The notes below the pieces were generated by a model, which worked only from the letters and a program-made list of their open reading frames with translations, made no database searches and was not told where the DNA came from. From Candidatus Latescibacterota bacterium (lineage in GTDB: Bacteria; Latescibacterota; UBA2968; UBA8231), in assembly GCA_022826515.1 (NCBI GenBank), contig JAJDUT010000013.1:1-64000 (forward strand): a DNA stretch of 64,000 nt. Reading direction: 5' to 3'. Every line of letters begins with the position of its first letter. The first letter of the stretch is position 1. The position numbers and the translations under genes are program-made. Below, piece after piece: positions 57,080 to 64,000 of the stretch.

Positions 57080-60000
57080 AGCGCGCCATCCCCCTGACTC
57101 CCGTCCAGCGCATGGCCCTCGACAGCCAGCGCAATATCGCGGTCACGGCCAGCGCCGGTGCCGGCAAGACCGCAACGCTAGTCGAACGCTACATCGAGCT
57201 GTTGCGCCAGCATCCCGAAATCGGCGTGCGCCAAGTGCTGGCCATCACCTTTACCCAAAAGGCCGCAGCGGAAATGCGCGAGCGCATCGCCCGGCGGCTG
57301 ACCGACGCCCTCGACCAAGAGCTGCCCGAGCCAGAGCGGCAGCGCCTGCGGCAAATCCGCGAAGACCTGCCCGCCGCGCGCATTTCCACCATCCACGCCT
57401 TCTGCGCGGCCCTGTTGCGCGAGTATCCCATTGAGGCGGATGTGGACCCAGCCTTTGCGGTCTTAGAGGGCATAGATACCGCGCTACTCCGGCACCAAGC
57501 CGTGCGCCAAACCCTAGAGTCTCTAGCCCGCACGCGCGACTCCGATCCAGACAAAGAAGCCCTGCGGCGCACCTTGGCCGAATGGCCGCGCCGCTATCTC
57601 GAACAAGTTTTGGAATACCTGCTCGAAAAAAAGCATCTCGCCCGCTTGTGGTGCCACCGCTACGCCGAGCAGTCGCCCGACCAAATCCTCAGCGACTGGC
57701 GCGAGATGCAGCAAACGACCAGCGCTCCCGCGTGCCGCGCCCTGCTCGATGATACCCATTTCACCGAGATGCTCGCAGAGCTTGCCTTACTTTCTCCCCT
57801 AACCGACGCGAAAGACTCGGCCGTCAAGCGTCTCGACCCGCTGCGCGATGCCATGCGTAGGTTGAGCCAAACGCCCCCGCTCGACGAGACCCTAGCAATC
57901 CTCCCGCGTCTAGCCGAAGGGCTTTTGACCAACGGCAAACCCCTGAGCGTCAGTCGCTTCGGCAGTAAATCCAACTGGGACGAGGTGGCTCTCGCCCGCG
58001 TCCGTGAACTCGTACCCGCCGTGGGACGCTGCTTAGTCCCACACGCCGACCTCCTCAGCCTCGAACTCAGTGCGGCCGACGAGCGCGCCGCCGCAGTGCT
58101 GCCCGCCTTGTCGCGCGTCTTCTTCAGGGTCGATGCGCGCTATGAGAGCAGCAAAGGCAACGGCAGTATGCTGGACATGGATGACCTCCTAGAGAAAACT
58201 CACCAACTCATCGCCACTGACGCGGACATCCGCCACCGCTTGGCCCAACACTATCGCTTCGCACTGATCGACGAATTCCAAGACACCGATCCCTTGCAGT
58301 GGAAAATCATCCGCTCGCTAGCGTCGCCGGATGGGCAAATGGCTGGCGACAAGCTCTTCATCGTCGGCGATCCCAAGCAGTCGATCTACTCGTTCCGCGC
58401 TGCCGACGTCACCGTCTTCGCCCGCGTCCGCGACGCCATCGCCGAGGCTAATGCCGCGCACGAGCGCGCGTCCCGTCCCTTTTGCGACAACGGCGAAATC
58501 CTCGACGCCTCCCCCACCCAGCGGCTCGGCTCCCTCGTCATGGGCGAAAACTTCCGCACCCTCGCCCAGCCGGTTGCCTTTGTCAACGCGCTCTTTCCCA
58601 AATTCATGCAAGCGGTTCCAGACGAGCCTTTTCAAGTCGGCTACGACCCGCTCATCGGATGCCGCTCCGCCGATGTAAGCGAAGGTTCGGTCGAGCTTTT
58701 GCTCTTGCCGCCCGACGATAGCCGCGACTCGACAGAAGCCGCGCGGTGCGAAGCTCAGTTGGTCGCCCGCCGCCTGAGTCACCTTTTAGCAGGCAACGAC
58801 CTGCAAGTCGCCGACCAAGACGGCTTGCGCCCACCCGCCCCCGGCGACATTGCCCTGCTCTTGCGCCGCCGCCGCAATCTCTCCGCGTACGAAGACGCGC
58901 TGCGAGCCTGCGGCATCCCCTTCCAAGTGGCCGGCGGCCGAGGCTTTTACCAGCGCCAAGAAATCTACGACCTAGCCAATATCCTCCGCGTCCTGTGCAA
59001 TCCCGGCGACGGCATTGCCCTGATGGGCGCGTTGCGCTCGCCGTACTTCGGCCTCTCGGACAACGCCCTGTACGCGCTGACCGCACCCGATGGTGGATGG
59101 CTCGCAAAGAATCTCGCGGACGCGAATCAGCGGCAGCGCCTCGCCCCTGCGGATCGAGAAGCCGCCGAGGATGCCGTCGCCCGGCTCCACTGTTGGGGAG
59201 AGCTGCGCGACCGCGTCCCCCTCGTCGAGCTTCTGCACACCATCCTTGAAGACACTGGGGCTTGGGGCTTTCTCTGCTATGGCGAGCGCGGAGAGCAGGC
59301 CGTGGCCAACGTACACAAGCTCCTCGATCTCGCCCGCGAATTCCGCGGCCCCCTCGCCGATTTCGCAGTTCGCCTCGACTTGTTGACCAATGAAGAGCAA
59401 CAAGAAGGCGAAGCCCTCCTCGACGCAGACGCCTTGCACATCCTGACCGTGCATGCGGCCAAGGGCTTGGAGTTTCCCATCGTCGTCGTGCCCGACTTGG
59501 CCGCGCGATTTAACTTTCAAAACAGCGATCCTGCGCTCATCGACGCGGAAAAAGGCATCGGCTTGCGCACACTCGACCCCGAGCAGGATTATAAAAGGAC
59601 CTCCTCCTTTGTCCGCACCCTCATCAATCGCAACTCAAGCCGCCGCCAGCGCGCCGAAGAGAAGCGCCTGCTGTACGTGGCTTGCACCCGCGCCCGCGAC
59701 CACTTGCTGCTCGGCGGCGCGCTGACCGACAAACACTTTGCCGCCGACCTCGACGCGGCTGCGGACTGTCTCGGTTGGATTTGCGGTAGCCTAGCACTGA
59801 CAGAGGACGACCTCGCCCGAGGCAGCAAGGCGGTTGCAGGCACGCCATCCCCCTTGCCCATCCACACCGACCCCAGTGCGTTCTCGGTCCCTGCAACTAC
59901 TGATCACCAAGCCGAGCCAGCCTTTCACGCCCTCGACGCCGCACCCGCGCAAGCAACAGAACCAACGTTGGATCTGCTCTCGCCGCTCGACGACCCCCAG

Positions 60001-60699
60001 GACCGGCCCGAACTTGCCGCCAGCGAGTTGGTCCTCTTCGCCGCGGATCCGGCCGCGCACCATCGCCAGTACGCGCTGGGCCTGCCGCCGTGGCCGCTCG
60101 GCCAAGTAGATGCGTCCCGCCGCCGTGCCATGCTCTTTGGCCAGTTAGCCCACGCCGGTATAGAGGCCCTGAGCAACAGCCCAGACGCCGACCCCGCAGC
60201 CCTCGCTGCCGATCTCGTCGCCGCCGCCACTTTGCCTGTAGCATCCTATCGCGACCCGTTCGAACGCGAGTTGGCCGATCTATTGCTCCGCTGTCGCCAA
60301 TCGCCTATAACCGAGCACTGGCTCGCCCATGCGGAGGCTCGTACCGAAGTGCGCTTCACGCTCTCGCTGGAGCGCGGATTAGTACATGGAGTGGTTGACT
60401 ACATAGGGTGCGGGGCCGACGGGCTGTGGGAATTAGTCGATTACAAGACCGGTCACCGTGCGAATACAGAAGAGGCTGTACAATACTACCGATTGCAGTT
60501 GGAAATTTACGCCCTCTGCTTACAGGCCCTCCATCCGGGCCAAGACGAATACCGCGCTACGCTGTACTTTACCGACTTAGACGAAGAGCGTCTTGTGCGT
60601 TTCACACCAACCGATCTAGCCACGGCCCGCACCCGCCTCGACGACCTCGTCGCCCAACTCATTGCGGCTAAAAATTCCATGCTCACCGGGAGGCCATAA
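57076..60699 (+). CDS. addA: AddA helicase-nuclease subunit
   Basis: The 1207-residue SF1 helicase-nuclease has Walker A VTASAGAGKTATL (about 23-35), motif Ia ITFTQKAAAEM, RISTIHAFCA, motif II IDEFQDTDPLQW, motif III FIVGDPKQSIYSFR, motif V ILTVHAAKGLEF, motif VI LLYVACTRARD and a C-terminal nuclease motif (VHGVVDYIG, then WELVDYKTGHR). It works with AddB to unwind and degrade DNA ends until a Chi-like site. The GTG start overlaps the addB stop by four bases, and the stop overlaps the next gene by one base (TAATG). Confidence 0.97.
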   Translation: MKRAIPLTPVQRMALDSQRNIAVTASAGAGKTATLVERYIELLRQHPEIGVRQVLAITFTQKAAAEMRERIARRLTDALDQELPEPERQRLRQIREDLPAARISTIHAFCAALLREYPIEADVDPAFAVLEGIDTALLRHQAVRQTLESLARTRDSDPDKEALRRTLAEWPRRYLEQVLEYLLEKKHLARLWCHRYAEQSPDQILSDWREMQQTTSAPACRALLDDTHFTEMLAELALLSPLTDAKDSAVKRLDPLRDAMRRLSQTPPLDETLAILPRLAEGLLTNGKPLSVSRFGSKSNWDEVALARVRELVPAVGRCLVPHADLLSLELSAADERAAAVLPALSRVFFRVDARYESSKGNGSMLDMDDLLEKTHQLIATDADIRHRLAQHYRFALIDEFQDTDPLQWKIIRSLASPDGQMAGDKLFIVGDPKQSIYSFRAADVTVFARVRDAIAEANAAHERASRPFCDNGEILDASPTQRLGSLVMGENFRTLAQPVAFVNALFPKFMQAVPDEPFQVGYDPLIGCRSADVSEGSVELLLLPPDDSRDSTEAARCEAQLVARRLSHLLAGNDLQVADQDGLRPPAPGDIALLLRRRRNLSAYEDALRACGIPFQVAGGRGFYQRQEIYDLANILRVLCNPGDGIALMGALRSPYFGLSDNALYALTAPDGGWLAKNLADANQRQRLAPADREAAEDAVARLHCWGELRDRVPLVELLHTILEDTGAWGFLCYGERGEQAVANVHKLLDLAREFRGPLADFAVRLDLLTNEEQQEGEALLDADALHILTVHAAKGLEFPIVVVPDLAARFNFQNSDPALIDAEKGIGLRTLDPEQDYKRTSSFVRTLINRNSSRRQRAEEKRLLYVACTRARDHLLLGGALTDKHFAADLDAAADCLGWICGSLALTEDDLARGSKAVAGTPSPLPIHTDPSAFSVPATTDHQAEPAFHALDAAPAQATEPTLDLLSPLDDPQDRPELAASELVLFAADPAAHHRQYALGLPPWPLGQVDASRRRAMLFGQLAHAGIEALSNSPDADPAALAADLVAAATLPVASYRDPFERELADLLLRCRQSPITEHWLAHAEARTEVRFTLSLERGLVHGVVDYIGCGADGLWELVDYKTGHRANTEEAVQYYRLQLEIYALCLQALHPGQDEYRATLYFTDLDEERLVRFTPTDLATARTRLDDLVAQLIAAKNSMLTGRP

Positions 60700-62909
60700 T
60701 GTTGTACTCGACTTTCTCCCTAGTCGTATCCCTAGCCGCCTGTACCGCGCCCGAACAAGCGCCGTCCGCTGCGGATACCCAGCGCATGGCCGAGCGTTTG
60801 CAACAAATCGCCCACAACCAAAATCCGGTTTCCAACATCTATCTGAACGACTTGCGAGTGGAGCACTTCAGCAGCCGACAAGACCTGTTATCGCCTTTGG
60901 CCCGCATGAGGGCGCGGATTTTATTGGCCCGGGAGCGCCTGCGAGCCGGCCAGACGCAGGCTTCCATTGACGAATTCCAGCAGTTGCGGCCCGAGCTTGA
61001 AAAGCGCCAAGTCCGCATGGAGCCGAGCCTAGACATGCTCTTGGGTCTCGCCTATCTGCGCTTGGGCGAGCAGGTCAATTGTCTGGAGGGCCATACTACT
61101 GCCTCGTGTCTTTTCCCCATCGGTCCCGACGGCGTTCACGCCGACCCACGCGGATCGCGGACGGCCCTAGACTACTTGGCCACTGTGCTGGAGCAAAACC
61201 CCGACGATTTGACTGCTCGCTGGCTTCTCAACATCGCCTATATGACCCTAGGAGAATACCCCGACCAAGTCCCACCCCAGTGGCTCATCGAGCCCTCGCT
61301 TTTCGCCTCCGAGTACGACATCGGCCACTTCCCCGACATCGCTCCCTTTCTGAGGCTCGACTTGGTATCCTTAGCCGGCGGCAGCATCATGGACGACTTT
61401 GACAACGACGGGTTCCTCGACCTGATGATCTCGTCTTGGGACCTAGATGAGCAACTCCGCTATTTTCGCAACCAAGGCGACGGCACGTTCAGCGAGCGCA
61501 CGCAAGAAGCCGGTCTCACCGGCATAACCGGTGGCCTGCAACTGGTCCACGCCGACTTCGACAACGACAGCTATCTCGATTTTCTGGCGGTGCGCGGGGC
61601 TTGGCAGGGGATCGACGGCCAGCATCCCAATTCGCTGATACGCAACCAAGGCGACGGCACCTTTGCCGATGTGACCGAAGCGGCCGGCTTGCTCAGCTTT
61701 CACCCCACCCAAACGGCGGCTTGGGCGGACGTCGATAGCGACGGCCTACTGGACCTATTCGTCGGCAATGAGACCTTTCCCGGCCTCAACGATGTCCACC
61801 CCGGTGAACTCTTCCACAACCAAGGCGACGGCACCTTCGTCGAAAAGGCCGCCTCACTCGGTTTGGCCGTCGAAGGCTTTGTCAAGGGCGCAACTTGGGG
61901 CGACTTTGACAACGATGGGCAGATCGACTTATACGTCTCGCGCCTGATGGGCGACAATTTCCTCTTCCACAACCGAGAGGGCCTGCCCTTCGCAGACGTG
62001 GCTGGCCAAGCCGGGGTCAAGCGACCGCATGAGAGTTTTCCCGCTTGGTTTTGGGACTTCGACAACGACGGCTGGCTCGACTTGTTCGCCTCGGGTTATC
62101 ACTACAACCCCGATCTCAATGCCGGGGATGTAGCAGCCGACTATCTGAACCTGCCCACCGACGCCGAACGGGCTCGGCTTTTTCGCAACCGAGGCAATGG
62201 CACTTTTGCCGATGTCAGCCAAACCCACCACCTCCACAAAGTGCTCTATACGATGGGGTGCAATTACGTCGATCTAGACAACGATGGCTGGCTCGATTTG
62301 TATGTTGGTACGGGCGCACCTTCCCTGCGCTCGGTGATGCCCAACCGCATGTTTCGCAATGCGGGCGGGCAGGTCTTTCAGGACGTCACGGCCGCAGGCG
62401 GCTTCGGCCATTTGCAGAAAGGGCACGGGGTAGCGGTCGGCGATTTGGACAACGACGGCGACCAAGATATCTATGCGGTCATAGGCGGGGCCTATACCGG
62501 GGATACCTTCCAGAATGTCCTCTTCGAAAACCCCGGCCACGGCAACCGCTGGATCACCTTATTACTGGAGGGTACCCGAGCCAACCGCAGTGCCATTGGA
62601 GCCCGCGTCGAGGTCCAAGTGGAAACGGCCGAGGGCACTCGATCAATCCACCGGATGGTGAGCAGCGGTGCCAGCTTCGGCGCTTCGAGCCTGCAACAGG
62701 AAATCGGTCTGGGCCAGGCCACGGCCATCCGGGAAATTGCGGTAATCTGGCCGGGCGAGGACGCGGTTCAGCGCTTTGCGGATGTTCCGCTGGACCGGGC
62801 TTATCGGGTGCGGCAAGGCGAAGCGGCCTTAATTCCACTAGTGCGGAAGTCCGTGTCTTTGGCACCCGAGCGGGATGCCCAAGGCCACCACAGCCCTGCA
62901 CACAATTAG
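60699..62909 (+). CDS. FG-GAP/CRTAC1-type repeat lipoprotein
   Basis: The 736-residue lipoprotein has a lipobox LAAC (Cys15). An N-terminal helical TPR-like part (about 60-215: ARILLARERLRAGQTQASI, LDYLATVLEQNPDDLTARW) is followed by seven or so FG-GAP/VCBS repeats (about 235-580) with calcium-type loops DDFDNDGFLDLM, ADFDNDSYLDF, GDFDNDGQIDLYVSR, WDFDNDGWLDLF, VDLDNDGWLDLYVG, GDLDNDGDQDIYA. It ends with an ASPIC/UnbV domain (RWITLLLEGTRANRSAIGAR, IGLGQA, IAVIWPGED). Likely a surface beta-propeller. GGGAGG precedes the ATG, which overlaps the addA stop. Its stop codon lies inside a 33-bp inverted repeat. Confidence 0.92.
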   Translation: MLYSTFSLVVSLAACTAPEQAPSAADTQRMAERLQQIAHNQNPVSNIYLNDLRVEHFSSRQDLLSPLARMRARILLARERLRAGQTQASIDEFQQLRPELEKRQVRMEPSLDMLLGLAYLRLGEQVNCLEGHTTASCLFPIGPDGVHADPRGSRTALDYLATVLEQNPDDLTARWLLNIAYMTLGEYPDQVPPQWLIEPSLFASEYDIGHFPDIAPFLRLDLVSLAGGSIMDDFDNDGFLDLMISSWDLDEQLRYFRNQGDGTFSERTQEAGLTGITGGLQLVHADFDNDSYLDFLAVRGAWQGIDGQHPNSLIRNQGDGTFADVTEAAGLLSFHPTQTAAWADVDSDGLLDLFVGNETFPGLNDVHPGELFHNQGDGTFVEKAASLGLAVEGFVKGATWGDFDNDGQIDLYVSRLMGDNFLFHNREGLPFADVAGQAGVKRPHESFPAWFWDFDNDGWLDLFASGYHYNPDLNAGDVAADYLNLPTDAERARLFRNRGNGTFADVSQTHHLHKVLYTMGCNYVDLDNDGWLDLYVGTGAPSLRSVMPNRMFRNAGGQVFQDVTAAGGFGHLQKGHGVAVGDLDNDGDQDIYAVIGGAYTGDTFQNVLFENPGHGNRWITLLLEGTRANRSAIGARVEVQVETAEGTRSIHRMVSSGASFGASSLQQEIGLGQATAIREIAVIWPGEDAVQRFADVPLDRAYRVRQGEAALIPLVRKSVSLAPERDAQGHHSPAHN

Positions 62910-63008
62910 GAATTAAGAATTACGAATTACGAATTAGCCCAACCGCCCCGCCGATTCGGACGCCTTGGCAAGCTCTAATTCCTAATTCGTAATTTTTAAT
63001 TCCTAATT
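62904..63008. repeat. 33-bp inverted repeat with AATTACGAATTA units
   Basis: The left arm 62904-62936 and right arm 62976-63008 pair at 31 of 33 positions around a 39-base GC-rich spacer. The arms consist of GAATTAC-type units in tandem. The left arm contains the stop of the FG-GAP gene (62907-62909) and the right arm the stop of the 70-residue gene (63003-63005), so the element joins two convergent genes. It could act as a bidirectional terminator or be a small palindromic mobile repeat. Confidence 0.85.
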
Positions 63009-63215
63009 CCTAACCGCCGCAGCGCGCGCCAAAACCGCCAGCACCTCTTCGCGCAGGGCCTCTGGCAGGTCCGCGAAGTCGATCTGCCTAGCTCCGCTCG
63101 GCAACTCGGTCCGGCTCTTGTTCCACTCCTCCTCCACTCGGCACCACCGGAGTACCAAACCATTGCCCAAGCGGATGAAATACGCCCCGTCGTCTGTGTA
63201 CAGTGTCGCTTGCAT
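63003..63215 (-). CDS. Small hypothetical protein (70 residues)
   Basis: The product starts MQATLYTDDGAYFIRLGNGL, continues VLRWCRVEEEWNKSRTELP, then IDFADLPEALREEVLAVLAR, and ends AAAVRN. The ATG at 63215 has AGAGGA six bases upstream. No family is recognised, but the compact strand-rich start and the helix near the end suggest a folded domain. It is divergent from the PGI gene (about 100 bp between starts) and its stop codon is in the inverted repeat. Confidence 0.7.
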   Translation of the reverse strand: MQATLYTDDGAYFIRLGNGLVLRWCRVEEEWNKSRTELPSGARQIDFADLPEALREEVLAVLARAAAVRN

Positions 63216-63313
63216 AGAATTCCTCTCGCTGAATCGCGTCGTTTGCGCTCCCCGTCCGACTGCGTACTTTTTTAAGCATTCCCGACGCAACAGACAAATC
63301 ACTAGGACATCCA

Positions 63314-64000
63314 ATGCAGATTTCCGCCCTTCGGGCCGCGGCCGATTTCGGTGCCCAAGTGCAGCGGGCCGCCGAGCGTCTAGCCGCCGAGCGCGTCTAT
63401 GAGCGCATCCTCGCGCGCGACCACACGGTTTGGCGGCCCGACCCAACCGAGATTGCCAACCGGCTCGGGTGGCTCGACAGCCCGCGCGTCATGCGGGACG
63501 CCATCGGCCCCATCCACCAATGTATCGATGCCGTCCGCGCCGATGGCTACACCCACGCCCTGCTGTTGGGTATGGGCGGCTCTAGCCTCGCGCCGGAAGT
63601 ATTTCGCGCGGTCTTTGGCGTGGCCGATGGTTTTCTCGACCTCTCGGTACTCGACAGCACTCAGCCCGACGCCGTCTTGGCCAAGGCGCGCGCCCTCGAC
63701 CCAGCCCGCACCCTACTTCTCCCGGCCACCAAGTCCGGCGGCACCGTAGAGACGCTGTCCTTGCTCAAGTACTTCTACAATCGCACAGCGGACGCTGTCG
63801 GGCTAGACGAAGCCGGACGGCACTTCGCCGCCATCACCGACCCAAGCAGCGGCCTCGAAGCCCTCGCGCGACAACTCGGTTTTCGCCACATCTTTCGCAA
63901 CGACCCCAACATCGGCGGGCGCTACTCAGCCCTGTCGTACTATGGCTTGGTCGCGGCCGGTGCCATTGGCGCGAATCTCGGTCTCCTACTCGACCGAGCC
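63314..64000 (+). CDS. pgi: Glucose-6-phosphate isomerase (transaldolase-associated type), 5' part
   Basis: The gene runs off the window; 229 residues are seen. The reading frame shows LLGMGGSSLAPEVFRAVFG, LSVLDSTQPDAVL, ATKSGGTVETLSLLKYFYN (sugar-phosphate loop) and AAITDPSSGLEALARQLGFR, then NIGGRYSALSYYGLV. This wording is that of the PGI half of bacterial transaldolase/PGI bifunctional enzymes, so the protein may be such a PGI or part of a fusion; no transaldolase part is seen upstream. It interconverts glucose 6-phosphate and fructose 6-phosphate. The ATG at 63314 has AGGA eight bases upstream. Confidence 0.9.
   Translation, partial: MQISALRAAADFGAQVQRAAERLAAERVYERILARDHTVWRPDPTEIANRLGWLDSPRVMRDAIGPIHQCIDAVRADGYTHALLLGMGGSSLAPEVFRAVFGVADGFLDLSVLDSTQPDAVLAKARALDPARTLLLPATKSGGTVETLSLLKYFYNRTADAVGLDEAGRHFAAITDPSSGLEALARQLGFRHIFRNDPNIGGRYSALSYYGLVAAGAIGANLGLLLDRA

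Overview
The window reads as a GC-rich bacterial chromosome segment, mostly close-packed protein-coding genes on both strands. No rRNA or tRNA was recognised. Several traits point to the FCB side of the bacterial tree, for example Latescibacterota or a similar uncultured marine or sponge-associated lineage. These are the many secreted proteins ending in an FlgD-like 'PNGDG...WDGRD..G..v..G.Y' tail, a PhyH dioxygenase, a CRTAC1/FG-GAP lipoprotein, discoidin-like and CBM9-like exported proteins and a transaldolase-type PGI. The phylum is an inference from gene content and was not tested by database search.

Layout. 0.1-7.3 kb (minus strand): a tail-anchored small protein, bifunctional NAD(P)HX repair enzyme, DUF624-like membrane protein, M20 peptidase, an AT-richer three-helix membrane protein, a PhyH-HEAT fusion and a shikimate-kinase-like protein without its P-loop lysine. 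7.3-19.6 kb (minus): an envelope cluster with three paralogous discoidin/FlgD-tail proteins, a PpiC-type lipoprotein foldase, a CBM9-like secreted protein and a large putative outer-membrane protein. Two promoters here carry repeat-type operator candidates. 19.7-22.6 kb (minus): Smr protein, a CinA-like/nucleotidylyltransferase fusion and an NRAMP-fold transporter with an altered TM1 motif. 22.7-29.9 kb (plus): GalU-type uridylyltransferase, a nitrite/sulfite reductase fused to a HEPN-like domain, an unknown partner, a 7Fe ferredoxin, E1 alpha/beta of a 2-oxoacid dehydrogenase and an SDR. 30.2-35.7 kb (plus): a duplicated pair of internalin-like LRR proteins and a VIT-VWA protein with an FlgD tail. 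35.8-40.8 kb: orphan ABC ATPase, uvrB and, divergently, dnaK.

41-51.6 kb is a defence island on the minus strand. A type III-like restriction-modification pair (mod 42.6-45.4, res 48.6-51.6 kb) is interleaved with TumE/TumA, BrnT/BrnA and ImmA-like/DUF4411 modules, an orphan MNT nucleotidyltransferase with a 58-residue neighbour, and a SIR2/DUF1524 chimera. Between these lie two short fossils, one of the mod 3' end and one of the res 3' end, plus a repeated 38-40 bp sequence. This indicates that a second RM copy existed and was lost during module exchange. 51.7-62.9 kb: zinc alcohol dehydrogenase, a CsgG/TolB-like lipoprotein, then divergently addB-addA (GTGA overlap) and an FG-GAP/CRTAC1 lipoprotein. 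The window ends with a 33-bp inverted repeat that supplies both convergent stop codons, a 70-residue protein and the 5' part of a PGI gene.

The most unusual items are the RM fossils with exchanged toxin-antitoxin cargo, the SIR2-DUF1524 chimera, the HEPN-fused siroheme reductase with cysteine sets in both halves, the lysine-less shikimate kinase, and a short Y..L....QG motif that recurs in all three envelope paralogues.
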